This document shows, one piece after another, positions 1-8,466 of a stretch of DNA of 64,000 nucleotides (its first letter is position 1; every line of letters starts with the position of its first letter). The DNA lies in the NCBI RefSeq assembly GCF_019711655.1, contig NZ_JAIGNU010000001.1, positions 248,001 to 312,000 on the forward strand, written 5' to 3'. A program made the translations under genes and the position numbers. The notes under the pieces are model-generated. The model ran no database searches. It was not told the DNA's origin and saw only the letters and a program-made list of their open reading frames with translations. This stretch comes from Qipengyuania mesophila. GTDB taxonomy: Bacteria; Pseudomonadota; Alphaproteobacteria; Sphingomonadales; Sphingomonadaceae.

Positions 1-444
1 TATGCCGCGATGAAGGCGCGCTACGACCATTTGCTCGGCACCGAACGGCCCGAAATCGTCGAGATCGTCAGCTGGGCGGCGGGCAATGGCGACCGCAGCG
101 AGAACGGCGACTACCTCTATGGCCGCAAGCGCATGCGCGAGATCGATCGCGAACTCGGCCATCTCGCGCGGCGGATGAAGGCCGCGCGCGTAATCGACCC
201 CTCCGAACAGCCCGACAAGTCGCGCGCCTTCTTCGGCGCCACGGTAACGCTGGCCGACGAGGACGACGAGGAACGCGTGGTGACGCTGGTGGGCGACGAC
301 GAGCAGGACGCGAGCGCCGGCCGGATCGGCTGGTCCTCCCCGCTCGCGCGCGCGCTCAAGGGTGCGGCGGTCGGGGATTTGCGCAGCGTGAGGCTTCCCG
401 GCGGGCTCAAAGAATGGGAAGTCGTTGCCATAGACTATGCGTAA
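1..444 (+). CDS. greB: Transcription elongation factor GreB (5' partial)
   Basis: GreA/GreB family factor that enters the RNA polymerase secondary channel and stimulates cleavage of backtracked transcripts. The visible 147 codons carry the N-terminal coiled-coil region with the family signature around RSENGDYLYGRKRMREIDRE, followed by the C-terminal FKBP-like globule ending in KEWEVVAIDYA. The reading frame is open to base 1 (Tyr-Ala-Ala before the first Met at base 10), and the family has residues such as a GY before this point, so the true start lies left of the window and roughly ten residues are missing. The GDRSENGDY form fits GreB better than GreA. The stop overlaps the start of the next gene by 8 bases. 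Confidence 0.9.
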   Translation, partial: YAAMKARYDHLLGTERPEIVEIVSWAAGNGDRSENGDYLYGRKRMREIDRELGHLARRMKAARVIDPSEQPDKSRAFFGATVTLADEDDEERVVTLVGDDEQDASAGRIGWSSPLARALKGAAVGDLRSVRLPGGLKEWEVVAIDYA

Positions 445-919
445 ATCCGCCGTCCTGCTGCTGATCGTCCTCGCCGCTCCGCTCGCGGCCAAGGACAGCC
501 TCGGCGTGTTTTCCGACTGGGGCGCCTTTCGCGATGCCTCGGTTCCACGCTGCTACGCCATCGCCGTCCCGGCGGCGAGCCAGGCGAGCCGCGAGTTCGA
601 ACCCTTCGCCACCATCGGCACCTGGCCACGACGGAATCTGCGCGGTCAGGTCCATTTCCGTCTGTCGCGCGGCTTGGCCGACAAGGCAAACGTCGTCCTT
701 CTGGTGGGCGGCAAGAGCTTTCGCTTGACCGGCGGCGGGGCCGATGCCTGGGCCGAAGACCGCACGATGGATGCCGCGATCGTCGCGGCCATGCGCTCGG
801 CCAGCCGGATGACCGTCCGCGCGACCGACACGCGTGGGCGGCGCTTCGCCAACAGCTATTCGCTCGCCGGCGCTGCGACCGCGATGGATGCCGCCACGCT
901 CGCCTGCGCGCGCAGGTGA
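437..919 (+). CDS. Small exported protein, IalB-like
   Basis: 160-residue protein with a clear N-terminal signal peptide (positive MRKS, hydrophobic core to about residue 18, AAA-type cleavage region). The mature part has one conserved-looking Cys near residue 34 and a second near the C-terminus (LACARR), spaced as in invasion-associated locus B (IalB)-type periplasmic proteins; the family name is an inference from this pattern. The ATG lies inside the last codons of greB (8-base overlap), so the two are almost certainly cotranscribed. A strong hairpin follows the stop. No enzymatic motif is visible. Confidence 0.6.
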   Translation: MRKSAVLLLIVLAAPLAAKDSLGVFSDWGAFRDASVPRCYAIAVPAASQASREFEPFATIGTWPRRNLRGQVHFRLSRGLADKANVVLLVGGKSFRLTGGGADAWAEDRTMDAAIVAAMRSASRMTVRATDTRGRRFANSYSLAGAATAMDAATLACARR

Positions 920-932
920 ACGCAAAAGACAA

Positions 933-965
933 GGGGCCGGAGAGCGCCTGACGCTCCCCGGCCCC
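933..965. terminator. Intrinsic terminator between convergent genes
   Basis: A 14-bp stem (one A/C mismatch) with a 5-base loop CCTGA sits between the + gene ending at 919 and the - gene ending at 988. Read on the minus strand the stem is followed by TTGTCTTTT, so it is best as the terminator of the outer-membrane protein gene; the G+C-rich stem would serve both directions. Confidence 0.75.
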
Positions 966-987
966 CGATCATGACAGGCGCAATCGC

Positions 988-1653
988 TTAGAAGCGCACG
1001 CCAACGCCAGCCATGATCTGGTGACGGTCGAGATCGACGTCGAAACGGTCGCCATCGGCCAGGTCGCCGTTGAGGTCGACTTCGCCCTTGCTGTAGTTCG
1101 AATAGCGATATTCGACGTTCATGAAGGTGCTCGGGTTGATGGCATATTCAACGCCCGCGCCCGCGCGCCAGCCGTCGAGGTCGAAGGTTTGGTCATATTC
1201 GGTGGTGCCGTCGTTCGAGAGGATGTTGAGCTTGGCATTGGTGTACCCGCCCTTGGCGTAGAGCAGCAGGTCGGGAGCGACCTTGGCACCGACGCGCGCG
1301 CCGAGGAACAGGTCGCGGCCGGCATCCACCTGGCCGAAGCCGAAGCCTTCGAAATCGCCATTGGTGTATTCGGTCTTGGCAGTCGAATCCGAAAGCTCGG
1401 CCTCGAGCCCGACGACAGCGCCGCCGAGATCGAAATCGTAGCCAGCCTGGACGCCGTAGACGACGCCGTCGATCGACTGGTCGTTGTTGTCGACACCGTC
1501 GTCGTCAACGCTGCTGCCGGCCTGCAGCGCATCGTAACCGGTCACGCCCTGGACTCGGAAACCGTCGAAATTGCTGTCCGCATCCTGCGCCATGGCAGGG
1601 GCGGCAAAGGCGACCATTGAACCGGCGACGAGGAGGGTTGATATCTTATTCAT
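988..1653 (-). CDS. Outer-membrane beta-barrel protein (OmpA/opacity-like porin)
   Basis: 221-residue protein with a signal peptide (cleavage after APAMAQ) and alternating-residue amphipathic strands, many Gly/Asp-rich turns, and a C-terminal aromatic residue (VGVRF) as required for BAM-dependent insertion. The pattern, including GVQAGYDFDLGGAVVGLEAEL and GAGVEYAINPSTFMNVEYRYSNYS, matches the 8-stranded outer-membrane barrel (opacity protein/Omp25-like) family. The ATG at 1653 was chosen because the signal peptide begins there and CGGAG lies 8 bases upstream; the frame stays open further upstream but is not protein-like. Monocistronic, with its own terminator at 933-965. A short hairpin (GCAGC/GCTGC, 1678-1693) lies in the leader. 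Confidence 0.85.
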   Translation of the reverse strand: MNKISTLLVAGSMVAFAAPAMAQDADSNFDGFRVQGVTGYDALQAGSSVDDDGVDNNDQSIDGVVYGVQAGYDFDLGGAVVGLEAELSDSTAKTEYTNGDFEGFGFGQVDAGRDLFLGARVGAKVAPDLLLYAKGGYTNAKLNILSNDGTTEYDQTFDLDGWRAGAGVEYAINPSTFMNVEYRYSNYSKGEVDLNGDLADGDRFDVDLDRHQIMAGVGVRF

Positions 1654-1944
1654 GTGCGAACTCCGTTTTTGTGACCCGCAGCTTTCATGCTGCATGGACC
1701 GGGAGAACGTGACTCGTGCAGGAACAGTTTCATGAACCTCCCACAACAGGAAATTGTGGCATATTGAGCACATATTGCGCGACGAAAGGTGCGCAGCCGG
1801 CGGTGAATTGTGCTCTGGAACAGGCTCGGAAATCTGCAGCCTGATTTGCGACGGAGCGTGGGAACGGCTGCGTGAATGCGGAGTTCTGCCCGCCCGCGCA
1901 CATGCTTTGCTTTCGTCGCGGAAGACACTATATGCGCGGCTCCC

Positions 1945-3186
1945 ATGGCCGATACGACACTCATGAGCATCCCCGGGCAGGTGGACCCGGTTCCCGTCGC
2001 GCGCGACATCACTCCGCGCGAGGACGGTCGCGTCGACCTGATCGGCCTGCCCAAGGACCGCATCCGCGAACTGTTCGAAGAGGCGGGTCTCGATCAGAAG
2101 CAGGCCAAGCTGCGCGCCAAGCAGGTGTTCCACTGGCTCTACCACCGCGGCGTGACCGATTTCGAGGCGATGACCGACATCGCCAAGACCATGCGCCCGT
2201 GGCTCGCCGAACGCTTCTTCATCGGAAGGCCCGACGTGGTCGAGGCACAGCATTCGAGCGACGGCACACGCAAGTGGCTGCTCCGCACCTCCGACGGCCA
2301 CGAATTCGAGATGGTCTTCATCCCCGACGCCGATCGCGGGACGCTGTGCGTGTCGAGCCAGGTCGGCTGCACGCTCAACTGCCGCTTCTGCCACACCGGC
2401 ACCATGCGCCTTGTCCGCAATCTCACCCCGGGCGAGATCGTCGGTCAGGTCATGCTTGCGCGCGATGCACTGGGCGAATGGCCCAAGGGCTCGATGGCCG
2501 GGCTCGACGCAGTCGAGGACAGCGCCGAATACACGTCGGACGGACGCCTGCTGACCAATATCGTGATGATGGGCATGGGCGAACCGCTCTATAATTTCGA
2601 CAACGTCAAGGGCGCGCTCAAGCTGGTCATGGACGGCGACGGCCTCGCACTATCGAAGCGCCGCATCACGCTCTCGACCAGCGGCGTGGTGCCGATGATG
2701 GACCGCTGTGGCGAGGAGATCGGCGTGAACCTCGCGGTCTCGCTCCACGCGGTGACGAAGGAAATCCGCGACGAGATCGTCCCCATCAACAAGAAGTACG
2801 GCATCGAGGAACTGCTGCAGGCCTGCGCCGACTATCCGGGCGCAAGCAATGCGCGGCGGATCACCTTCGAATATGTCATGCTCAAGGACAAGAACGACAG
2901 CGACGAGCATGCGCGCGAACTGGTGCGCCTGCTCAAGGCCTACAAGCTGCCCGCCAAGGTCAACCTCATCCCGTTCAACCCGTGGCCGGGCGCGGTTTAC
3001 GAGTGCTCGACGCCCGAACGGATCAAGCGCTTTTCCGAGATCGTCTTCGAACACGGCATCAGCGCCCCGGTGCGCACGCCGCGCGGGCGCGACATCGATG
3101 CCGCCTGCGGCCAACTGAAGACCGCCGCCGAGAAGAAGAGCCGCGCCCAGCGCGACCGCGAAGCTGCCGAGGCTGTCCAATCGTGA
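1945..3186 (+). CDS. rlmN: Dual-specificity RNA methyltransferase RlmN
   Basis: Radical-SAM enzyme that methylates C2 of A2503 in 23S rRNA and of A37 in some tRNAs. The radical SAM cluster CTLNCRFC (CX3CX2C) is at about residues 142-149; the conserved partner Cys ([10 protein letters not shown], about residue 135) and the methyl-carrying Cys near the C-terminus (DAACGQL, about residue 388) are both present, so the enzyme looks fully active. It is 413 residues long, slightly longer than E. coli RlmN because of an N-terminal extension. The ATG at 1945 is taken as start; ATG 1963 is an alternative. The stop overlaps the GTG of the next gene (GTGA), making it the first gene of a translationally coupled set. 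Confidence 0.95.
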   Translation: MADTTLMSIPGQVDPVPVARDITPREDGRVDLIGLPKDRIRELFEEAGLDQKQAKLRAKQVFHWLYHRGVTDFEAMTDIAKTMRPWLAERFFIGRPDVVEAQHSSDGTRKWLLRTSDGHEFEMVFIPDADRGTLCVSSQVGCTLNCRFCHTGTMRLVRNLTPGEIVGQVMLARDALGEWPKGSMAGLDAVEDSAEYTSDGRLLTNIVMMGMGEPLYNFDNVKGALKLVMDGDGLALSKRRITLSTSGVVPMMDRCGEEIGVNLAVSLHAVTKEIRDEIVPINKKYGIEELLQACADYPGASNARRITFEYVMLKDKNDSDEHARELVRLLKAYKLPAKVNLIPFNPWPGAVYECSTPERIKRFSEIVFEHGISAPVRTPRGRDIDAACGQLKTAAEKKSRAQRDREAAEAVQS

Positions 3187-3896
3187 AGTTCGTGCTGCCG
3201 GACACGCAGGCAGCGCGCGCCACGCTCAAGGACGAATTCTACGAGACAGGCCGCTGCTCCATCGCTCCGATCCTGAGCGACGAGAACGCACTGGCCCTCG
3301 AGACCTTCCTGGCCGAATTCGAGGACTGGCACCGGATGCGCGGCTTCCAGAGTCGCCGCTTCGACATGCCGCCCCGCCGCACATGGGAGGGCAATCCCGA
3401 TGCGGTCGCCGAAAGCGACCAGATCGAACGCGCCATCGCGACCGACAGCGGCAAGGCCTTTGCCTATCGCTACGATGCGATCTCGATGGTCCCGGACGAG
3501 CTCGCCGCGATGGGCGAAACGCCGCTTGCCGCCCTGCGCAAGGCGTTCACCGACGAAAGCACCCTCGCTTTCATTCGCGAACTCAGCGAGGAGGAAGCAG
3601 TGCGCGAGGTCGAAATCCAGGCCACGCGTTTCCGCGAGGGCGATTTCCTCTCCCAGCATCACGACGGGCCCACCCACGACCGCAAGGTCGCAACCGTGCT
3701 CGGCCTGTCGCGCGACTGGATCGCCGACTGGGGCGGCAACCTGCTCTTCCCCTCGGTAGACGAGCGGATCGAAGGCCTCTCGCCGGGCTTCAACCGGCTC
3801 GACCTGTTCGGCGTACCGCAGTTCCATCTCGTGACCGCCGTCGCCGCGAGCGCACCGCGCCCGCGCATTGCGGTCTCCGGCTGGTTCGTGTCCTAG
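3183..3896 (+). CDS. 2-oxoglutarate/Fe(II) oxygenase, prolyl-4-hydroxylase type
   Basis: 237-residue non-haem iron dioxygenase. The iron-binding HxD is in QHHDGP (H159, D161), the distal His is in PQFHLVTAV (H215), and the 2-oxoglutarate Arg is in RPRIAVSGW (about 228), in the correct order for the double-stranded beta helix. The fold and spacing resemble prolyl 4-hydroxylase-like proteins such as OGFOD1/Tpa1, which act on ribosomal protein; the substrate here is not known. The GTG start at 3183 was chosen because it overlaps the rlmN stop by four bases and is where family-like sequence begins. Coupling to rlmN makes a role in ribosome modification attractive but unproven. Confidence 0.8.
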   Translation: MKFVLPDTQAARATLKDEFYETGRCSIAPILSDENALALETFLAEFEDWHRMRGFQSRRFDMPPRRTWEGNPDAVAESDQIERAIATDSGKAFAYRYDAISMVPDELAAMGETPLAALRKAFTDESTLAFIRELSEEEAVREVEIQATRFREGDFLSQHHDGPTHDRKVATVLGLSRDWIADWGGNLLFPSVDERIEGLSPGFNRLDLFGVPQFHLVTAVAASAPRPRIAVSGWFVS

Positions 3897-3915
3897 CAAT
3901 GCCGGGTGGCCTCGC

Positions 3916-4518
3916 ATGAGCGCCGACCCGGCCACCATCGCCTTCTACGAGGCGAACGCGCCGCGCTACACGCTGAGCTTCGGGCAGGCGCCCAGCAGGC
4001 ATCTCGACAGCTTCCTCGACCGTCACGAGCCCGGCGCGCGCGTGCTCGAGCTAGGCTGCGGCGGGGGCCGTGATTCGGGACGCATTCGCGAACGCGGCTT
4101 CGATCTCGACGCCACCGATGGCACGCCGGCCATGGTCCGCAAGGCCAACGAGCGCTTCGACGTCGGCGCGCGGGTGATGCGGTTCGACGAGCTCGATGCG
4201 GTCGCGGCCTATGACGCAGTCTGGGCGCATGCCTGCCTGCTCCATGTCGCGCGCGCGGACCTGCCGGGTGTTCTCGCCGCGATCCACCGCGCGCTGCGCC
4301 CGGGCGGGTGGCATTTCGCCAATTACAAGCTCGGCGATGGCGAAGGACGCGACCCGCTGGGCCGCTTGACCAACCTGCCCGACGAGGCCTGGCTCGAGCG
4401 CGTCTATCGCGACAGCGGTTTCGCCATCGTCGCGACCGAACGCTATCGCGGCGAAGGTGCGGACGGCGTGCAGCGCGACTGGTCTGCACTGACCTTGCGC
4501 AAGGAAGACCGTCCGTGA
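3916..4518 (+). CDS. Class I SAM-dependent methyltransferase
   Basis: 200-residue Rossmann-type methyltransferase. Motif I is VLELGCGGGRDS (residues ~45-57), the acidic residue after strand 2 is in FDLDATDGTP, and a DAVWAHACLLHV block follows as in the methyltransferase-11 type. No substrate domain is recognisable, so the acceptor cannot be named. The ATG at 3916 starts 19 bases after the oxygenase gene. The stop overlaps the GTG of the MOSC gene (GTGA), so the four genes from rlmN to the MOSC protein look like one operon. Confidence 0.82.
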   Translation: MSADPATIAFYEANAPRYTLSFGQAPSRHLDSFLDRHEPGARVLELGCGGGRDSGRIRERGFDLDATDGTPAMVRKANERFDVGARVMRFDELDAVAAYDAVWAHACLLHVARADLPGVLAAIHRALRPGGWHFANYKLGDGEGRDPLGRLTNLPDEAWLERVYRDSGFAIVATERYRGEGADGVQRDWSALTLRKEDRP

Positions 4519-5159
4519 CCGAGGTCTTCGCGATCTGCACCGGCCAGCCGAAGTCCTTCAGGGGCAACGAGACCAGCGCGATCGACAAGCGGCCAGTCGA
4601 GGGACCGGTCGGCATCGGAGTCCTCGGCATTGCCGGCGACAGCGTCGCCGATACGAAGCACCACGGCGGCGTCGACATGGCGGTCCACCACTACCCGCAC
4701 GATCATTATGCGGTGTGGAACGCGTGGCTCGGCGAGCATCCGCTGCTGGCAGGCCCCGCGGCCTTCGGCGAGAACCTGATGGTCACCGGACTTACCGAGG
4801 ACGGCGTCCATATCGGCGACCGCTTCCGGCTAGGCAGCGCGTTGCTCGAGATCAGCCAGCCGCGCCAGCCCTGCTGGAAGGTCGAACACCGGTTCGGGCG
4901 CATGGGCATGGTCGCGCGCATTATCGAACGCCACGATTGCGGCTGGTACTACCGTGTGATCGAAGCAGGTGAGGCTCAAGCGGGAGATGTGCTCGAATGT
5001 GTCGAGACCGGACCCGAAGACTGGACCGTCGCGCGTCTGTTCGCCGCACTCTACGATCCCGCGCACCGCCCCTCGCGTGCCGAACTGCAGGACATCGCCG
5101 CGCTCGAGCGGCTGTGCCAACCATGGCGCGACAAGGTCCGGAAACGGCTCGAAGCCTAG
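4515..5159 (+). CDS. MOSC-domain protein, YiiM type
   Basis: 214-residue protein of the MOSC family, which transfers or uses sulfur bound to a molybdenum cofactor. The hallmark Cys is in PRQPCWKVEHRFG (about residue 120), preceded by the typical GENLMVTGL stretch and HHGGVDMAVHHYPHDHY. Family members such as YiiM confer resistance to N-hydroxylated bases by molybdo-enzyme activity. GTG at 4515 is used as start because it overlaps the previous stop and begins the family-like sequence; the longer upstream frame belongs to the antiparallel codon bias of the methyltransferase gene. Confidence 0.87.
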   Translation: MTEVFAICTGQPKSFRGNETSAIDKRPVEGPVGIGVLGIAGDSVADTKHHGGVDMAVHHYPHDHYAVWNAWLGEHPLLAGPAAFGENLMVTGLTEDGVHIGDRFRLGSALLEISQPRQPCWKVEHRFGRMGMVARIIERHDCGWYYRVIEAGEAQAGDVLECVETGPEDWTVARLFAALYDPAHRPSRAELQDIAALERLCQPWRDKVRKRLEA

Positions 5160-5287
5160 CGGTTCGTCGCGCAGGATCGGTCGGCTCATCGCTAATTTCG
5201 GCTTAAGACCGCCCGTTAATCCGAGGTTGTGGACCTCCCCAGCAGGGTCGTCGTTGACAAGCCGATACAGGCAATGAGGTAGCAACG

Positions 5288-5674
5288 ATGAAGAAACTCA
5301 CCCTCGCATTCGCAGCCGGCACCATGGCGCTGACCGGCCTCGGCATGGCCGCTCCCGCGGCGGCGGATCCGCCGCGCTGGGCGCCGGCTCACGGCAAGCG
5401 CGCGAAGGACCGCGCGATCTACGACAGCCGCGGCTACTACGTGCAGCCGCGCCGGATCACGCGCAACAGCCGCATGTGGCGCGGTAATGACGGACGCTAT
5501 TACTGCAGGCGCGACAACGGCACGACCGGTCTCGTGATCGGCGCCGGGGTCGGCGCGCTCGCGGGCCACGAACTCGCCGGACGCGGAGACAGGACGCTCG
5601 GCGCGATTCTCGGCGGCGCGGTCGGCGCGCTGGTCGGTCGCGAGATCGACCGCGGTAGCCTGAGCTGCCGCTAA
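5288..5674 (+). CDS. Glycine-zipper envelope protein
   Basis: 128-residue secreted protein: signal peptide ending near APAAA, then a basic, Tyr/Arg-rich segment (RYYCRRDNG) and a glycine zipper (GLVIGAGVGALAGHELAG and GAILGGAVGALVG, residues ~78-118) that probably inserts into a membrane as two short helices, finishing with a Cys (LSCR). This is the glycine-zipper 2TM / RcnB-like architecture common in sphingomonad envelopes; function unknown. GAGGT 6 bases upstream supports the ATG. A perfect terminator follows. Confidence 0.75.
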   Translation: MKKLTLAFAAGTMALTGLGMAAPAAADPPRWAPAHGKRAKDRAIYDSRGYYVQPRRITRNSRMWRGNDGRYYCRRDNGTTGLVIGAGVGALAGHELAGRGDRTLGAILGGAVGALVGREIDRGSLSCR

Positions 5675-5707
5675 ACGGATAAGCCAGCCGCGAGGTTGCG
5701 CATCGGG

Positions 5708-5750
5708 CGCGCCGTCACCCCTCCCTCTGGTGACGGCGCGTCTTTTCTTT
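5708..5750 (+). terminator. Rho-independent terminator
   Basis: A perfect 12-bp stem (5708-5719 with 5729-5740) and a 9-base loop is followed by TCTTTTCTTT. It ends the glycine-zipper gene, 34 bases after the stop, and separates it from the SDR operon. Confidence 0.9.
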
Positions 5751-5778
5751 GCCCGGCGCACCGCTATGGTCGCGGGCG

Positions 5779-6549
5779 ATGACCGACAGCAGGCCAGCAG
5801 TGCTCGTAACCGGCGGGGCGAGGCGGATCGGCGCGGCGATCACCCGCGCCTTCGCCGCATCGGGCTGGCACGTGGCGATCCACTACGGCTCTTCGCGGGA
5901 CGAGGCCGAAGCGCTCGCCGCCAGCTTGCCCTCAGCCGAGGCGGTGCAGTGCGACCTTGCCGATGGCCACGCCGCGGTGGCGATGGTCGAGATTCTGGCC
6001 GAGCGCCTCCCCGACTGGCGCGCGCTGGTCAATTGCGCGGGCGTGTTCAAACCAGATGCTGTAACCGAACTCGATCCGCCGACGAATGTCCGGGCGATGC
6101 AGATCAATGCCCGGACTCCGGCGCGCATGGCGCAGGCCTATCTGGCGCATGCCCGCGCGCAGGGCGGGCGGCACGTGATCCAGCTGACCGATCAGAAGCT
6201 CGCCAATCCCAATCCCGATTTCTTCAGCTACACGATGAGCAAGCACGCCATCGCCGCCACAATCCCCATGCTTGCAATGGGCGCTGGGGGGCCGGAGGAC
6301 CGCGTCTATGCCCTCGCCCCCGGCGCAATCCTCGCCAGCCACGACCAGCATGAGGCCGAGACCGAAGTCTCGCATCGCATGAACCTGCTCCGCCGCAAGA
6401 CCGGCGCCGACGAAGTCGCCGATGCCGCGCTGTTCCTCGCGCAGGGCCACCTCGCCAGCGGGCAGACACTCTATGTCGACAGCGGCCAGCACCTGCTGGC
6501 GCAACCACGCGACGTGATCTACCTCGCGCGCGAGGAGTGCGCCCGGTGA
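5779..6549 (+). CDS. Short-chain dehydrogenase/reductase, pteridine-reductase-like
   Basis: 256-residue classical SDR that uses NAD(P)H. The dinucleotide motif is VTGGARRIG at the N-terminus, the NAG-equivalent is NCAGVF (about 80), and the catalytic YxxxK is in FFSYTMSKHA (Y~151, K~155). The TGGARRIG form and the LTDQKLANPNPDFFSYTMSK block are like the PTR1/FolM pteridine reductase subgroup, which would fit a molybdopterin or folate link given the molybdo-enzyme two genes downstream. ATG 5779 is 30 bases downstream of an alternative in-frame start. The stop overlaps the next gene by 4 bases. Confidence 0.82.
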   Translation: MTDSRPAVLVTGGARRIGAAITRAFAASGWHVAIHYGSSRDEAEALAASLPSAEAVQCDLADGHAAVAMVEILAERLPDWRALVNCAGVFKPDAVTELDPPTNVRAMQINARTPARMAQAYLAHARAQGGRHVIQLTDQKLANPNPDFFSYTMSKHAIAATIPMLAMGAGGPEDRVYALAPGAILASHDQHEAETEVSHRMNLLRRKTGADEVADAALFLAQGHLASGQTLYVDSGQHLLAQPRDVIYLAREECAR

Positions 6550-7211
6550 AGCGCCACGCCCTCTCCACGCGGGTTTGGCACTGGCTCAACCTCGTTTGCG
6601 TGGTCGTGCTGTTCATGTCGGGGCTGACGATCTCGAACGCGCACCGCCGGCTCTATTGGGGCGACTGGGGCTTTTCCGCCGAGCAGGCCTGGCTGGCCGT
6701 GCCGCGCTTCCCCGACTGGATTACCATTCCGGGCTATTACAGTCTCGCGGTGGCGCGCGACTGGCACATCCTGATGGCCTGGCCCTTCGCGCTCGGCCTC
6801 GCCTTCATGTGGATCGCCATGCTCGCGAACCGGCACTTCGCGCGCGACATCGCGACCAGCCGCGAGGAATGGCGACCCGCTGCCGTCTGGCACGATGTGG
6901 TCGAGCACCTCAAGCTCCATTTCGAACACGAGGGCAGCAAGTACAATTTCCTCCAGAAGCTCGCCTATGGGCTCGTCCTCGGCGTCTTCCTTCCGATGAT
7001 GGTGCTCACCGGAATGTCGATCAGCCCCGGCATGGAGCCGACGCTCGGCTGGCTGGTCGAATTGTTCGGTGGGCGGCAATCGGCCCGTTCGCTGCACTTC
7101 ATCTTCGCCTTCGCTATCGCCGGCTTCTTCGTCGTCCACGTCTTGCTGGTGCTGCTCTCGGGTCCGGTTCACCAGATCCGCGACATGATTACCGGCGGAC
7201 GCGCGCAATGA
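6546..7211 (+). CDS. Membrane cytochrome b (b561/FdnI-like)
   Basis: About 221-residue integral membrane cytochrome b of the Ni,Fe-hydrogenase/thiosulfate reductase type, expected to move electrons between quinol and a periplasmic partner. Four hydrophobic segments are visible, with haem-ligand candidates in STRVWHWLN, ARDWHIL, SARSLHFIF and FFVVHVLL. The start is GTG 6546 (GTGA overlap with the SDR stop); GTG 6537 is equally possible and adds three residues. It is followed with a four-base overlap by the molybdopterin enzyme, its likely redox partner. Confidence 0.87.
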   Translation: MKRHALSTRVWHWLNLVCVVVLFMSGLTISNAHRRLYWGDWGFSAEQAWLAVPRFPDWITIPGYYSLAVARDWHILMAWPFALGLAFMWIAMLANRHFARDIATSREEWRPAAVWHDVVEHLKLHFEHEGSKYNFLQKLAYGLVLGVFLPMMVLTGMSISPGMEPTLGWLVELFGGRQSARSLHFIFAFAIAGFFVVHVLLVLLSGPVHQIRDMITGGRAQ

Positions 7212-7948
7212 AACGTCGCAATTTCCTCGTCGCGGCCGGCGCCGCCTTCGTCGCTGGATGCAACCGGATCGCCGAAAGCAAGGCAGGCAAGTCGCTGCTC
7301 GATGCGGCCGAAGGCTGGCACCAGGGCGCGCAGCGACTGCTGACCGGTCGCCGCGCGCTCGCCCCCGAATACCCCAAGAGCGCGATCTCGCCCTTCTTCC
7401 GCGGCAACGGCTCGACCGACCCGCAGAACGGCGATTATCCGCGGCATGTCGAGGAGGGCTTCGCCAACTGGCGGCTCGAGGTGCGCGGGCTGGTCGACCA
7501 TCCGCTCAGCCTCAGCCTCGAGAATATCCGCAAACTTCCGCAGCGCAGCCAGATCACGCGCCACGACTGTGTGGAAGGATGGAGCGCGATCGGCGAATGG
7601 ACCGGCCCGCAACTCGCGGTGCTGCTCGAGGCGGCGGGACTCAAGCCCGAGGCGAAGTTCGTCGTCTTCCGCTGCGCCGACGAATACAAGGGCGGGCGCT
7701 ATTACGAGAGCGTAGACATCGAAGACGCCTTCCACCCGCAGACCATCGTCGCACACAGCCTCAACGGCGAACCGCTCCCGGTGCGCAACGGCGCACCGCT
7801 GCGTATGCGGATCGAGCGCCAGCTAGGCTACAAGCACGCCAAGTATCTCACCGCGATCGAAGCGGTCGCCAGCCTCGACGAAATCGGCGAAGGCCAGGGC
7901 GGATACTGGGAGGACCGTGCCGGCTACCAATGGTACGCCGGCATCTGA
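7208..7948 (+). CDS. Molybdopterin-dependent oxidoreductase, Tat-exported
   Basis: 246-residue enzyme of the sulfite-oxidase/YedY (MsrP) Mo-binding fold. The Mo-coordinating Cys is in RHDCVEGWSAIGEW (C121). The N-terminus is a twin-arginine signal (KRRNFLVAAGAAFVAGC) that ends in a lipobox-like AGC, so the enzyme may be a Tat-exported lipoprotein. It is shorter than MsrP and lacks a second domain. It overlaps the cytochrome b gene (ATGA), and the pair parallels MsrP/MsrQ and related periplasmic reductases, though cytochrome b is of a different type. Substrate unknown; a periplasmic oxide reductase is the best guess. Confidence 0.87.
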   Translation: MKRRNFLVAAGAAFVAGCNRIAESKAGKSLLDAAEGWHQGAQRLLTGRRALAPEYPKSAISPFFRGNGSTDPQNGDYPRHVEEGFANWRLEVRGLVDHPLSLSLENIRKLPQRSQITRHDCVEGWSAIGEWTGPQLAVLLEAAGLKPEAKFVVFRCADEYKGGRYYESVDIEDAFHPQTIVAHSLNGEPLPVRNGAPLRMRIERQLGYKHAKYLTAIEAVASLDEIGEGQGGYWEDRAGYQWYAGI

Positions 7949-8383
7949 TCAGTCCGCATATTTGGCGAGCGAGCGCTTCCAGCCGAGTGCGATCATCTCC
8001 TCCAGCACCGCCAAGTCGATGTCCGCGAGCTTGTTGACATAGAGGCACGCCGCGCCGCGCGCATGCTTGCCGAGCCGCTCCAGCAGCGGGGCGAAGGCCG
8101 CCTCCTCGCTCTCCTCGCCGCACTTCAGGATGTAGAGCGAGTGCTTCGCCTTGCGCGGGCTGAAGCCCTGGCGGCACATGTCGCCTTCGCGCCCGCTCTC
8201 GTAGCGATAGTGGTAGCGACCGTAGCCGATGATGCTCGGCCCCCACATTTTCGCCGGCTGGCCGGTCACCTTGCGGAACAGCGAGTCGAGCACTTCCGCT
8301 TCCTCGCGCTTCCTCTCGGGCTCGACCGCGGCGATGAAATCGGCCGGGTCGACCGGCGTTTCGACCGTTTTCGCTTCCGCCAT
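7949..8383 (-). CDS. DUF1801-domain protein
   Basis: 144-residue protein with the DUF1801/YdhG-like pattern: the N-terminal VDPADFIAAVEPERKREEA helix, then GPSIIGYGRYHYRYESGREGD and KHSLYI strands. The family has an SRPBCC-unrelated alpha/beta fold and no established reaction. Its stop directly abuts that of the molybdopterin gene (convergent, no spacer). The start at 8383 precedes family-like sequence; the longer upstream frame is antisense noise. Confidence 0.8.
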   Translation of the reverse strand: MAEAKTVETPVDPADFIAAVEPERKREEAEVLDSLFRKVTGQPAKMWGPSIIGYGRYHYRYESGREGDMCRQGFSPRKAKHSLYILKCGEESEEAAFAPLLERLGKHARGAACLYVNKLADIDLAVLEEMIALGWKRSLAKYAD

Positions 8384-8466
8384 GGTGAACGCCTCGCTTC
8401 GATTGACACCACCATCCTTGTGCCACAGACCCCCCTCAGGGGAAACTGCGGAGAGGACCGGCGCCG

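Noticed and set aside
5247-5287. TTGACA before the glycine-zipper gene as a promoter
   Set aside because: The -35 hexamer is perfect, but the matching -10 position falls on the ribosome site and start codon, so it is probably chance.
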